A stretch of DNA of 64,000 nt from contig NZ_JAJVKV010000004.1 in NCBI RefSeq assembly GCF_024198175.1, positions 930,001 to 994,000 on the forward strand, read 5' to 3'. The notes below the pieces were generated by a model. That model was not told the DNA's origin. It saw only the letters and a program-made list of their open reading frames with translations, and did not search any database. Within the stretch, counting starts at the first letter, position 1; each line of letters begins with the position of its first letter. Position numbers and translations under genes: made by a program. Below are positions 35,343 through 44,891 of the stretch, piece by piece. This stretch comes from Pyxidicoccus xibeiensis. GTDB taxonomy: Bacteria; Myxococcota; Myxococcia; Myxococcales; Myxococcaceae.

Positions 35343-38300
35343 TCACGCCACGGCCACCGTGCGCACCATGCCGCTCTCCAGGTCGAGCCACAGCACCCGG
35401 CCGCGCGAGTCGAAGGCCAGCAGCGCGCCGGGGGAGTAGCGCACCCGCGTGGCGGGGGCCTCTCCCTCGAAGGTGAGCAGCGCACGCCTGGCGCCGCGAG
35501 CGTCCACCAGCTCGACCTGCCAGTGCCCGGTGTGGTGCAGCACCTCGGCCCGCCACGCTTCGGTGAGGACGAGCTCCTCCCGCCCCTGGCGCAGGGGCGC
35601 CGGCTCCTTTGCCGACCGGGTGCTGCCGGGCTTCAGCCAGAGGGAGAGCTCCCCGAGGGTGGGGACCGGGCCATCGTCGGGCGTCCCGGGTGGAGACGGC
35701 TTCGGGACGAGGAGGGCAACCCTCGCGGCCACCTCGCCGTCCGCCGTGAGCGACGAGGACAAAAGGCGGAACGCGGTGCCCTTCTCCACCGACATCATCG
35801 GGGTGCGGGCGCGCAGCGTGGGGCCCTGCGGCACGTCGTAGGTCCACCGCTCCAGCTCCTCGGTGAGGCAGCTCATGCGCGCGGCGTCCGCGGCCAGGCA
35901 GCGCACCCGGCCGGGCAGGTCCCCCACCCGCCAGAGCGCGCGCAAGTCTGGGGCCAGCGCGTCCACCATCATCACCGAGCGCTGGGACGCGGTGAACCAG
36001 ACGCCGCCGTCATACGTGGGCGCCCAGGCGTCCAGCGGTGCGTCGCACCACGCGGTGGCCCGGCGCGCCACCAGGTCCAGGCGGGACAGGCGCCACACGT
36101 CGCCTCGGGGCGCGAGCGCCAGGGCCCGGTCTCCCTGAATGGAGGGCACGAGCGCGAAGGCGGGCGCGTCGAGGTGCGCCACCACGCGCCCGTCCGGGTG
36201 CAGCAGCCGCACCCCCGCCTCGCCCAGCGCGAGCAGCAGCCGGCCGTCCGGCAGCACCACCGCGTCGTGGACGGAGAAGGCGCCCTCGTCGGTCGTCCGG
36301 ACGCTCGCGCGCACCAGCGGCAGGGACGCATCATTGCTCCAGAGGGGACGGGAGCGGAGCGTATCGGACAGCGGGGGCAGGTCCGTGCGCAGCGAGCCGT
36401 CGGTGGTGTCTCGCAGCAGCCGGGTGATGAAGTCGGGCGTGAAGCTGCCCCGGCCCGCGGCCCCGTCGCGCAGCAGCGCGCGCACCGTGGGCGTCAGGAG
36501 CGCGGTGCGGCGCGCGGAGGCGAACTCGCCGGACAGGGTGACGGCGAAGGTGTAGCGCTCGAGCACGCGCTCCGGGCTGTCGTCGTCGAGCAGCTCCCGC
36601 ACCCGCGCTTCGGTGTCGGTGAGCCCGTCGGGATGGGCGGAGGCCCACATCGCCAGCAGCCGCGCGCCGGCCACGCCGCCGCACTCCACGCCCCGCCGTA
36701 TCCAGGCGAAGGCCAGGTCCCGGGCCTCGGTGAGGGGCCACACCGCCTGCACCGCGCGCACCCAGTCGCCGGACTCGGCGAGCGACTCGCCCCACAGCAG
36801 CCGCAGCACGCGAGCCTCCTCGGCGTGGGTGCGCTCCAGCCGCAGCACCGCGTCCGAGAAGGTGCCGCTGCGCCGGGCAATGGCCGTCGCGCGCGCCACG
36901 TCCTTCGCGAGGAGCCACTGGCGCACCACCAGCCCCGGAGGCAGGCCACGGCCCTCGGCCACCTCGGCCGCGAGCTTGTAGCGCCCGTGCCGCTCCAGGA
37001 AGGAGACGGCCTCCTCGTGCGCGCCCAGCAGCTCCGCCAGGACGAAGGCCGCCTCGTCGATGCGGCCCTCGCGCTCCAGGCGACGGAAGGCGTCGCGGTA
37101 GCGCTCCTTGAGGGAGGCGAACAGCTCCTCGCCGCCCGCGAACACGGAGGCGGGGCCGCCCCCCTTCGGGCGGATGGTGAGCTTCTCGCGGGGACCGGGC
37201 AGCCCCAGCGCCTCCCGCGCGTGCTCGTCCGTGCTCGCGTTCAGGGGGATGGCGTAGCGCAGCGCCTCCTGGAGGTTGCCCTCCTCGAACATGTCGAAGA
37301 GCTTGCGCATGTACTCCGCCTTGCGCTGGCCCAGCAGCTGGCCGAGCGGCGTGTTGCGCATCATCCACTCCGACATGCGCGACAACAGGCCCGGGCCTGG
37401 AGGCGCGGTGCTCGCGTCCGGAGGCGGCGTGGCGGCGTTGCCGGGAGCGGGAGTCGGTGCCTCCACCGAGGCCGTGGCGAAGCGCCCGAAGAAGGCGGCG
37501 AGCCAGCGGCCCAGCGCCGAGGGCTGGGAAGGCCTCGCGAGCGAGCCAGGGCCCTGTGCACTCCGCCCGGAGCCCGGGGGCAGTGCGCGCGGGGCCTTGC
37601 CTCGCAGGAACCACGCGGCGAGCCGGGCGCCCAGGCCGGGACGGCCCGAAGCAGCAGGAGCCGAAGCGCCGCTGCCCGCACCGAGCCCCGCGAGCATGCG
37701 CCGCAGCAGGCCCGGACCCCGAGGGGCCCCCGCGCCGGAGACACGAGCCGCATCACCCGGGGCCGCACCGGAGCGGAACGCCGCGCGCAGCCGCGCCAGC
37801 AGGCCCGGGCCGGACGACGCACCCATGCCCGCCGCGCTGGCCCCACCGCCGCCCGACACCGCCGCGCGCACCCGCGCCAGCAGGCCCGGACCCGCTGCAC
37901 CCGTGCCCGCCTGTCCGGCGCCACGGCGCGACCATGCCGCGCGCAGGCGCGCCAGCAGGCCTGGAGGCGGAGCCACCACGAGCCCGTCGGGCGGGGGCTT
38001 CCCCTGCATGCGCGCCAGCATCACCTGGGCCTCGGGCGCCAGCGTGGGCACGGCGGAGCCGAAAGCACCGCGAGTGAGCGGCGGGAGTGGCGCCAGCACC
38101 CGCACGGGCGGCGGAGGCGCACCCAGGCCTCGCGCGGGCACCACCACCCACCCGGACACGTCGAGCCACCGGGACAGGTCCACCGTGGTGGCACCATCCA
38201 GTGAATGCACCCCCGCGACGCCTGCGAGGACCAGCACCACCGCGCCCTCTCGCGGCTCCAGCTGCCCGCGCTCGGTGGCGGACAGCGGCGCCGAGCACAG

Positions 38301-38549
38301 GACGCCCTGCTCCAGCGTGAGCGGCAGCCCTGGCGCCGAGTCACTGGCGACGACCCACGTGCGGGGCAGGCGCAGCAGATAGCCCCCGGCGACGGCATGG
38401 ACGGAGGCTCCCTGCCTCCACGCGGCGAGCACGCGCCGGCGCGCCTCGGCCTCGCCGAGCAGCGCGGGGTCGAACCAGAAGGCCGCCGCACGCACCGTGC
38501 CCCGGTGCAGGTGCCGGCGGGGCCGGACGCCGAGAGGTCTCGCGCTCAT
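35343..38549 (-). CDS. bpX6-type protein of a MoxR/vWA/beta-propeller system
   Basis: A 1068-residue soluble protein, last gene of a four-gene operon. Residues 1-190 match the bpX6 type of domain (GTVRAAAFWFDPALLGE, WRQGASVHAVAGGYLLRLP). Residues 196-400 repeat a short amphipathic unit, PGLLARLRAA and variants, between Gly/Ala/Pro linkers. Residues 400-710 are helical, TPR-like (FEEGNLQEALRYAIPL, LEREGRIDEAAFVLAELLGAHEEAVSFL). The C-terminal ~330 residues are a beta-propeller with blades such as VVLPDGRLLLALGE. The ATG overlaps the stop of the vWA/propeller gene (ATGA). Such ternary systems were predicted to be conflict or effector-gating complexes; the bpX assignment is from memory. Confidence 0.72.
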   Translation of the reverse strand: MSARPLGVRPRRHLHRGTVRAAAFWFDPALLGEAEARRRVLAAWRQGASVHAVAGGYLLRLPRTWVVASDSAPGLPLTLEQGVLCSAPLSATERGQLEPREGAVVLVLAGVAGVHSLDGATTVDLSRWLDVSGWVVVPARGLGAPPPPVRVLAPLPPLTRGAFGSAVPTLAPEAQVMLARMQGKPPPDGLVVAPPPGLLARLRAAWSRRGAGQAGTGAAGPGLLARVRAAVSGGGGASAAGMGASSGPGLLARLRAAFRSGAAPGDAARVSGAGAPRGPGLLRRMLAGLGAGSGASAPAASGRPGLGARLAAWFLRGKAPRALPPGSGRSAQGPGSLARPSQPSALGRWLAAFFGRFATASVEAPTPAPGNAATPPPDASTAPPGPGLLSRMSEWMMRNTPLGQLLGQRKAEYMRKLFDMFEEGNLQEALRYAIPLNASTDEHAREALGLPGPREKLTIRPKGGGPASVFAGGEELFASLKERYRDAFRRLEREGRIDEAAFVLAELLGAHEEAVSFLERHGRYKLAAEVAEGRGLPPGLVVRQWLLAKDVARATAIARRSGTFSDAVLRLERTHAEEARVLRLLWGESLAESGDWVRAVQAVWPLTEARDLAFAWIRRGVECGGVAGARLLAMWASAHPDGLTDTEARVRELLDDDSPERVLERYTFAVTLSGEFASARRTALLTPTVRALLRDGAAGRGSFTPDFITRLLRDTTDGSLRTDLPPLSDTLRSRPLWSNDASLPLVRASVRTTDEGAFSVHDAVVLPDGRLLLALGEAGVRLLHPDGRVVAHLDAPAFALVPSIQGDRALALAPRGDVWRLSRLDLVARRATAWCDAPLDAWAPTYDGGVWFTASQRSVMMVDALAPDLRALWRVGDLPGRVRCLAADAARMSCLTEELERWTYDVPQGPTLRARTPMMSVEKGTAFRLLSSSLTADGEVAARVALLVPKPSPPGTPDDGPVPTLGELSLWLKPGSTRSAKEPAPLRQGREELVLTEAWRAEVLHHTGHWQVELVDARGARRALLTFEGEAPATRVRYSPGALLAFDSRGRVLWLDLESGMVRTVAVA

Positions 38550-40384
38550 CCGCCGCCCTCCGGCACGGACTGATACAGGATTGCGCCCTCGGCCAGGTTC
38601 CACAGCACCATCCCGCCCCCCTTCATCAACCACCCCAGCAGCGGCAGGGCATGGCTGGCCTCGGCGTGCACCACGGGCTCCCGGGCCACGGCGACCTTGA
38701 CCTGGCCCGTCGCGCTGATGAGCCAGAAGGTCCGCTCGTCCGAGTCGAGCGCCAGCAGGCCGGCCCCGCCAGGGACTTCGCGGCAGCTGCCCACGCCGAC
38801 CGCGCGCATGCCCACGGGCAGCTGCACGTTCTCCCCGCTGTCGCCGCGGAACAGCCTCCAGAGGCCCGGCCGCTGTCGCAACCCGAGCAGCCCCACGATG
38901 GGATGGGCGCGCTCGCTCGCGTAGCCGAAGTACGCCACGTTCCCCTCAGAGCCGAGGGGGATGTGGCGCACGCAGTCCTTCTCCACGACACCCAGCCAGG
39001 TCTCCCTCGACGCTCCCGACGGGTCGGAGGGCACGCCGCGCGTCACGAAGACCACCTTCCGGTTCACCTCGGCCGCGGCAATCACATGCGTCTCGACACG
39101 CGACACGTCGATGCGGCGCATGCTCCGGTCCTCTTCGATGAGGAAGAGGCTCTCGCCCCGGCCGGCCAGCAGCACGCGCTCGCGATTGGAGTCATCCACG
39201 AAGCTCAGGAGCCGGTCCGGTGGCTGTCCCTTGAGCGGACGGATCGGCTTCGCGTCCCTGTCGCGGGACTTGAAGAACTCCTTCGAGGGCCCGAAGGGAC
39301 TGGCGTCCCGGAGGTGGCCGTGGAGCAGATAGCCCGTCCCGCCCGGAGCCGAGGTCTCCGCCAGGACGAGCAGGCCACCGGTGTGGCGCCAGCCCACGCC
39401 CACCACGGGCTGCGACGCGTGGAGCGTCACGCGCCGGACCTTGGGCACGGTGGCGCGGACGGAGTGCGGAATGGCCATGGCGCCCACGCTGCCGTCCTTG
39501 TGGAAGAGCAGCAGCCGGCGGCCATCCGCGGAGAAGGAGAACGAGTCCAGCGCCGCCGTCTTGGGGACCGCCACGGGCGTCGCGGCGCGGGTGACGGGGA
39601 ATGGCTCTCGCAGCAGGCGCACGCAGTCGTCGGGCGGCGGCAGGTCCAGCACCACGGAGCGCGCGGCGCGGGAGGCAGGCCGCACCTCCACCACGAGCCG
39701 CCGTGCGTCGGCGGCCAGGGGCTCGGTCACCTCCACGCGGGACAGGCCCGTGGCGCCGGGCAGCCGCGACAGGCGCGCGTCACCCACGAGCCACGCGTCC
39801 TCCGGGGCCGCGTCCAGGGACAGCGCCTTGCGCCAGGCCGCGAGCCCCTCGCTCGTGGGTGGCTCCAGGCTGCGTGCGGAGAGCCACGTCCTGACGGTGC
39901 CAGGAGTGACCTCGGAGAAGGCGCCCTTCGCCGGCTCGGACTGGAGCACGGCCCAGGAGAAGGCGGCGCCCGCGGCCTCGGCGCGCCGGGACAGGACGAT
40001 GAGGAGCGCGAGGTGCGCGATGCGAGGCGCCCCGAGCTGGTCCGGCCCCGCGTCCAGCAGCGCCACGGTGCGGCGGGCGCCCTGCGGCTGACGGTAGGAG
40101 GGCTTGAGGAAGGACAGCTCGCCGAAGGCGGCGCGGCGCACCAGCTCGTCGGGCGACTCCAGGGCCCACAGCCACTCGCTCACCAGGAGGCGGTCGAAGG
40201 TGCCCCGGCGGGTGAGGCCGTCGTAGCCCTGCGGCTCACCACCATCCGTCTCCCCCCGAGGACGCAGCGAGCCGAGCGCCGCGGACAGCCGCGCCACATA
40301 CGGGCCCAGCCGCAGGGCCAGGTCGTCCGGGAAGATGGAGAGCTGCGAGGCCCAGGGCCGCAGCGCGGGAGGCAGCGCGCTCAC
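38546..40384 (-). CDS. Degenerate vWA domain fused to a beta-propeller
   Basis: A 612-residue soluble protein starting at GTG 40384, which overlaps the previous stop (GTGA). The N-terminal ~270 residues have the vWA pattern found with MoxR: YDGLTRRGTFDRLL, SEWLWALESPDELVRRAAFGELSFL, and VALLDAGPDQLG where a MIDAS DxSxS would be, so metal binding is probably lost or changed. The remainder has beta-propeller blades (FSFSADGRRLLLFHKDGSVG, VVGVGWRHTGGLLVL). In MoxR systems the vWA protein docks on the ATPase ring; the propeller would recruit a target. Confidence 0.68.
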   Translation of the reverse strand: MSALPPALRPWASQLSIFPDDLALRLGPYVARLSAALGSLRPRGETDGGEPQGYDGLTRRGTFDRLLVSEWLWALESPDELVRRAAFGELSFLKPSYRQPQGARRTVALLDAGPDQLGAPRIAHLALLIVLSRRAEAAGAAFSWAVLQSEPAKGAFSEVTPGTVRTWLSARSLEPPTSEGLAAWRKALSLDAAPEDAWLVGDARLSRLPGATGLSRVEVTEPLAADARRLVVEVRPASRAARSVVLDLPPPDDCVRLLREPFPVTRAATPVAVPKTAALDSFSFSADGRRLLLFHKDGSVGAMAIPHSVRATVPKVRRVTLHASQPVVGVGWRHTGGLLVLAETSAPGGTGYLLHGHLRDASPFGPSKEFFKSRDRDAKPIRPLKGQPPDRLLSFVDDSNRERVLLAGRGESLFLIEEDRSMRRIDVSRVETHVIAAAEVNRKVVFVTRGVPSDPSGASRETWLGVVEKDCVRHIPLGSEGNVAYFGYASERAHPIVGLLGLRQRPGLWRLFRGDSGENVQLPVGMRAVGVGSCREVPGGAGLLALDSDERTFWLISATGQVKVAVAREPVVHAEASHALPLLGWLMKGGGMVLWNLAEGAILYQSVPEGGG

Positions 40385-40863
40385 GGCAGCACCTCGGAAG
40401 ACGGAGCCATCGGCGCCGGCTCCAGCCATGCGGTGAGCGCGACGCGGGCCACCGGCCGTGCATCGGCCACGGAGACGAGGTGGCCCGACGCGGGCAGCAC
40501 CACCACCGGAGTGCCCCCGCTCCCCAGCCGGGCCAGCAGCGCGCGCTCCAGCATCGACGACGACACCTCGGGCGCCAGCGAGCAGGGCATCAGCAGCGAC
40601 GGCGCCCCCGCATCCCTGCCGAGGTACACGGCCCCATCCACCCAGGGCAGTGACGCCGCGGGCCCCAGCAGCACGAGGACGCCCGCGCCGGCCACGCCGC
40701 TCCACCCGGCCAGCCGCGAGTCCTCTTCAGCCAGCACCCGGCGCGCGAGCGCGAGCGCCACGGGCCCCTCCCCCGCGACGGCCAGCGGCTCCAGCGGCTC
40801 GGCTCGTGGCCCCCAGCGCACCGGAAGGCGCGCGGAAGCGATGTCCTGGCTCTCGTTGCTCAT
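40381..40863 (-). CDS. Small bpX5-type component
   Basis: A 160-residue soluble protein with a central motif GWSGVAGAGVLVLLG, LPWVDGAVYLGRDAGAPSLLMPCSL and LLARLGSGGTPVVVLP, recalling the small bpX5 adaptor domain that accompanies MoxR and bpX6. It lies 41 bp after the MoxR gene and overlaps the vWA/propeller start. No enzyme motif. Probably an adaptor or 'iterative' domain of the complex. Confidence 0.6.
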   Translation of the reverse strand: MSNESQDIASARLPVRWGPRAEPLEPLAVAGEGPVALALARRVLAEEDSRLAGWSGVAGAGVLVLLGPAASLPWVDGAVYLGRDAGAPSLLMPCSLAPEVSSSMLERALLARLGSGGTPVVVLPASGHLVSVADARPVARVALTAWLEPAPMAPSSEVLP

Positions 40864-40904
40864 GTGCGTCCCGCCATCACCCACCTGCCCACCGAGCGCG
40901 CGGC

Positions 40905-42080
40905 TCAGGCCGCCACGTCGGCCGCGGCCATCGAAGGCCCCTGGGTGGCCAGCACCATGGCGACCTGCGTCCGCAGCGCCTTCAGGTCCTCGGGCAGCGA
41001 CTCGGGAGCGAAGCCCGCGTCCATCTCCCGGGCCACGCCCTCCAGCTTCAGCCGCCACGCGGCGAGCGCCTCGGTGTCGCCATCCAAGGGACGCTCCGCG
41101 AGCAGCACCTGTCCGGCCGTGGCGATGCGCTGCGCCCGCGCAAGTGGCCCCGCGCTGGCCTCCAGCGCAGCGGCGGCAAGAGCGGGGTTCTCCGACGCCG
41201 CGAGCAAGTCCCGCAGGACGTCGCGCGTGAGCGCCTGCGCCTCCTTGGTGGGCACGGCGTACACGAGCGGCCACAGGTCCGCGGTGCTCGGCGCGCGCCG
41301 GCCGGCCAGCACCGCGGCGGAGGCGATGAGCTTCTGCACCTTCACCGCGCGGCGGTCGGACAGGGTGATGCCGGCGGCGCGCAGCGTGCGCAGCGCGTGG
41401 GCCAGGTGCGGACGTACGGCGGACAGGTCCGCCTCGCGCGCGGCCTGGGCGAGCACGTCCAGGGACTCCAGCGACGTGGCGCGGACCTCGGCGCCGCTCC
41501 ACAGCGAGGCCCCACCGGCGAGCAGCTCCTCCAGCCGGGGGTCGGGCACGGGCTCCACGAAGATGCGGGTGAGGAAGCGGTCGGCGAACGCCGCGAGCGA
41601 GTCGTCCTCCGGCAGCGCGTTGGAGGCGCCCACGCAGACGCGCAGCGGGCAGCGCATGCGGGTGTGGCCCCGGCGGAAGGTGCGCTCGTTGAGGATGCCA
41701 AGCAGCGTGTTGAGGATGGCGGTGGAGCCGAGGAAGACCTCGTCGAGGAAGGCGACCTCCGCCTCGGGCAGCATGCCGGCGGTCTCCGTCTCCACGAGCC
41801 CCTCGCGCAGCTTGCGCAGGTCCACCGGGCCGAACAGCTCGGAGGGCTCGGTGAAGCGGCCCAGGAGGTACTCGAAGTAGGAGCCTCCCAGGGCGCTGGC
41901 GGTGCGGCGCACGGCCTCGCTCTTCGCGGTGCCGGGCGGGCCGATGACGAGCAGGTGCTCGCCGGCCACGGCGGACAGCGCGACGAGCTCCACCATGGCC
42001 TCGCGCTCGACGAGGCCGCGCCCCGCATCGGTGAGGGCATCGCGAACGGCGGAGGCGGCGGCTTCGAAGGAGACGGACAT
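40905..42080 (-). CDS. MoxR-type AAA+ ATPase
   Basis: A 391-residue AAA+ ATPase of the MoxR/RavA clade. Walker A GPPGTAKS at 47-54, Walker B VAFLDEVF at 109-115, sensor 1 ASNALPEDD and the arginine-finger region FADRFLTRI, then the MoxR lid (about 240-330). MoxR ATPases work as chaperone-like rings with vWA partners. The next three genes give the vWA and beta-propeller partners, so a complete ternary complex is encoded here. A cupin fragment ends 12 bp upstream. Confidence 0.87.
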   Translation of the reverse strand: MSVSFEAAASAVRDALTDAGRGLVEREAMVELVALSAVAGEHLLVIGPPGTAKSEAVRRTASALGGSYFEYLLGRFTEPSELFGPVDLRKLREGLVETETAGMLPEAEVAFLDEVFLGSTAILNTLLGILNERTFRRGHTRMRCPLRVCVGASNALPEDDSLAAFADRFLTRIFVEPVPDPRLEELLAGGASLWSGAEVRATSLESLDVLAQAAREADLSAVRPHLAHALRTLRAAGITLSDRRAVKVQKLIASAAVLAGRRAPSTADLWPLVYAVPTKEAQALTRDVLRDLLAASENPALAAAALEASAGPLARAQRIATAGQVLLAERPLDGDTEALAAWRLKLEGVAREMDAGFAPESLPEDLKALRTQVAMVLATQGPSMAAADVAA

Positions 42081-42092
42081 TGGAGCGTGAGC

Positions 42093-42290
42093 CTAACCGC
42101 CGGACTCGGCCGGCGCGAAGAGCACCCGCCGCTCCTCGATGGAGTGGCACCGGTGCCGCACGTGCTTTGGGACGTATACGAAGGACCCGGGCTCGGCAGG
42201 CTGCTCGGCCTCTCCCACGGTGAGTCGAGCGCGACCGGACACGGCGTAATAGACCTCGATGGACCTCTCCGTGACGACGGTGCGATGGGA
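42093..42290 (-). pseudogene. Cupin-domain remnant lacking a start
   Basis: About 65 codons encode the second half of a cupin (EVYYAVSGRARLTVGE, then PGSFVYVPKHVRHRCHS), ending 12 bp before the MoxR start. Upstream in this frame there is no ATG or GTG before the conserved core, and the divergent barrel gene begins 30 bp away. It is probably the 3' end of a gene whose start was lost, or a very short cupin using a weak start. Confidence 0.45.
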
Positions 42291-42320
42291 TTCATGACAC
42301 GGGGGCGTAGACTGGCGCGC

Positions 42321-42917
42321 ATGAGAACGCTGTCGAAGTGGGTGGCACTGGCGGGAGTCCTGGGCCTGGGAACGGAAGCGGCGGCGGAGGGCTGGCAGGG
42401 GTATGCCTCCCTGGGCGCGGGCATCACCCTGGACCACCTGAGTGACTTCCGCTCGATGGGGCCGGCGCTGCACGGGTACCTGGGCGTGGAGTCCCCGCCG
42501 GGCCTGTCCCTGGGCCTGCTGGCCGAGGTGTCCGAGACGTGGGGGAAGCAGCAGTTCCCCACCGCGGCGGACCCGAACCGGCTGGAGAAGCCACAGCTCG
42601 ACTACAAGGCGGTGGGCATCGAGGCGCGGCTGCGCTTCTTCCGCGACAAGCCCATCAACCCGTGGGTGGGCGCGCGCCTGTCGAAGAGCTGGTCCAGCAC
42701 CTTCACGCCCAACGAGGTGGGCAACCTCTTCCGGGAGAAGATAGACACCACGAGCATGGCCTTCCGCGTGGGCGTGGACGGCTGGCTCAGCTCGCGCTGG
42801 GGCGTGTCCGTCTCCACCGCCTTCCAGTTCTGCGACGTGAAGTTCACCACGGACGTCATCAAGGAGTGCGCCGAGCCGCTGCACTCGGTGATTGCCGGCC
42901 CGGTGATTCGCTTCTGA
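42321..42917 (+). CDS. Predicted outer-membrane beta-barrel protein
   Basis: A 198-residue exported protein with a signal peptide (LAGVLGLGTEAAAEG). Alternating strands (YASLGAGITLDHL, LGLLAEVSETWG, WVGARLSKSWSS, FRVGVDGWLSS) and a final Phe (AGPVIRF) mark a small barrel of about eight strands. No ligand evident. It is divergent from the cupin remnant and sits 42 bp ahead of the helical-repeat gene; it may be unrelated to it. Confidence 0.72.
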   Translation: MRTLSKWVALAGVLGLGTEAAAEGWQGYASLGAGITLDHLSDFRSMGPALHGYLGVESPPGLSLGLLAEVSETWGKQQFPTAADPNRLEKPQLDYKAVGIEARLRFFRDKPINPWVGARLSKSWSSTFTPNEVGNLFREKIDTTSMAFRVGVDGWLSSRWGVSVSTAFQFCDVKFTTDVIKECAEPLHSVIAGPVIRF

Positions 42918-42959
42918 CCGGCGTGCGCCGGGGAGGCCGGGCGGTGTAGACCTCCGGCC

Positions 42960-44891
42960 GTGAGCGAGAGCTGGCAGCAGCGATTCCACCGCGAGGCCCG
43001 TGAGATGGACACGGCCCTCCGAAGCGTCCTGGCCCGCCGTCAGTCCGACGAGGAGCTGCGCGCCGCGCTGGAGGAACTGGCCCGGCGGCCGTACTTCCGG
43101 GACTTCACCTGGCTGTGGGGACCGGCGCTGCACGTGAGGGACCGCGTCCGCTTCCGCCCGCTGCTGCTGTCCTGGTTCACCCCGAGCGCCCTCACGGCGG
43201 CAGGCAAGTGGGTGGACGCATGGAAGGGCGGGAACGCCGCCGCGCTGAAGACGTGGCTCGACGACGCGGACCGCGCGGACGACGTGGAGGTGTTCCGCCG
43301 CCTGTACGCGTGGAAGCTGGCCGGACTTCCGAGAGGGACGCTGGACACGGAGTGGCGCGAGGACGTCATGCGCCGCTTCAAGGCCGCGACCACCCGGAGC
43401 GCGCGGCACACGGCGCTGGCCAAGGTAGACCTGAGCCAGTGTCGCCTCGACGAGAAGACGGCGCTCGCGCTGGACACGGTGGACCCGGAGGCGGCGCGCG
43501 CCTTCATCCTCGACCACCTGCCGTGGCGCTGGAGCATCTGGGGCCAGCGTGACGCGTTCCTGCCGCTGTGGACCACGCTGATGGAGCGGGCCCGGGCACG
43601 CGGCGACGCGGCGATGGCCTCCGCCCTGTACCGCCGTCTGGTGGACGAGGCCACGTGGCGCCGTGACGTGCTGGCGCTGGCGCGCGACGTGCGGGAGCCG
43701 GAGGCGCTGCTGCGCGAGCTGAAGGAGCACCACCCGGAGGCTGCCACTCCGGGGATTGCGCACGTCTTCGTGGAGCTGGCGGAGGTGCGTGGGCGCGACG
43801 TGGTGCCCTACCTCCTGGAGCACCTGCGCTCGGTGTTCCCCCGGTGGGGTGTGTTCGGCCGGAGAAAGAACGCGAAGGGCCTCCCTGAGCTGCTGCAGCT
43901 CGCCCGCGTCCGCGGCTGGGAGGACGTGTGGAGCGTGGCGCTGCGGACCTCGGCCACGGCGGAGACCTTCGACGCGGAGGTGCGGCGGCTGGTGGAGGAC
44001 ACGGCCACGGACGAGGCCGTGACGCGGCGCCGGCTGCTCCAGGTGGCCGGCGCTGGCGGTGAGTGGAACCTGCCCGGCCTGGGCCTCGCGCGGGTGCAGC
44101 CCCTGACGGACGGCACAGCGGTGGCGCTGTACACGCGCTTCCCGGAGCTGCTGCGCGGCCCGTTCCGCATGCACGTGGCCTCGGGCTGGCACGCTGCCTA
44201 CCCGAAGCTGGTGTCCCAGGCCCTGCAACAGGATGACGAGGACCTGCTGGACTTCCTCGCCAGCCGCGCCGCCATGCACCTGGTCCACGACCCCAAGACG
44301 CAGAAGGACTGGGTGAAGGTGCTCGACGCGCTGGCCTCCCACTACGAGGCGCTGCCGAAGGAAGGCGGCGTCTTCGCCCGCCGGGCCGCCAGCGCGCTGG
44401 GTGCCATCCCCGCGTTCGCCGTCTGGGACTACGATGCGCTGCTGGAGAAGAACCGGCTCGCGAGGCTCTTCTTCCAGCGCTCGGATGACTTCTACCTGGC
44501 GGAGCCCCGGGCCGTGCGTGACTTGCTGGAGGCGCCGCAGATTCACGTGCAGGCGCTCGCCTTCCGGCTGCTCGGCCGTGACTCGCCGCGTGCGCGTGAG
44601 CTGGCGGCGGAGAACCTGGACCTGCTGCAGGCCACGCTGCTCCGCCCGCTGCACCGGCGCACCCGCCATGCGGCCTTCTCCGCGCTGGCCAACGCCGCCG
44701 CGCACGGCGTGGAGCCCGCGAGGCGGCTCGTGCCGCGCCTGCGAGACACCTTCGCGCTGCCCGACACGCGCTATCCCAAGGAGTCGCTGGTGGCACTGCT
44801 GGCACAGGTGCTCGTGCGCTGGCCGGAGCTGCGAGGCCCGTCCGAGACACCCCGGGTCTTCGGGCCCACCGGAGAGGCGGAGCGCGCATGA
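42960..44891 (+). CDS. Large helical-repeat protein paired with a SWIM protein
   Basis: A 643-residue protein made almost wholly of charged alpha-helices, HEAT/ARM-like (for example RDVREPEALLRELKEHHPEA, then PRVRDLLEAPQIHVQALAFRLLG-type turns). No signal peptide and no catalytic motif seen. The start is a GTG at 42960 without a strong ribosome site; an ATG about 14 codons in is possible. Its end overlaps the SWIM gene (ATGA at 44888). A HEAT-SWIM pair next to MoxR genes is known in myxobacteria, but the role is unknown. Confidence 0.68.
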   Translation: MSESWQQRFHREAREMDTALRSVLARRQSDEELRAALEELARRPYFRDFTWLWGPALHVRDRVRFRPLLLSWFTPSALTAAGKWVDAWKGGNAAALKTWLDDADRADDVEVFRRLYAWKLAGLPRGTLDTEWREDVMRRFKAATTRSARHTALAKVDLSQCRLDEKTALALDTVDPEAARAFILDHLPWRWSIWGQRDAFLPLWTTLMERARARGDAAMASALYRRLVDEATWRRDVLALARDVREPEALLRELKEHHPEAATPGIAHVFVELAEVRGRDVVPYLLEHLRSVFPRWGVFGRRKNAKGLPELLQLARVRGWEDVWSVALRTSATAETFDAEVRRLVEDTATDEAVTRRRLLQVAGAGGEWNLPGLGLARVQPLTDGTAVALYTRFPELLRGPFRMHVASGWHAAYPKLVSQALQQDDEDLLDFLASRAAMHLVHDPKTQKDWVKVLDALASHYEALPKEGGVFARRAASALGAIPAFAVWDYDALLEKNRLARLFFQRSDDFYLAEPRAVRDLLEAPQIHVQALAFRLLGRDSPRARELAAENLDLLQATLLRPLHRRTRHAAFSALANAAAHGVEPARRLVPRLRDTFALPDTRYPKESLVALLAQVLVRWPELRGPSETPRVFGPTGEAERA

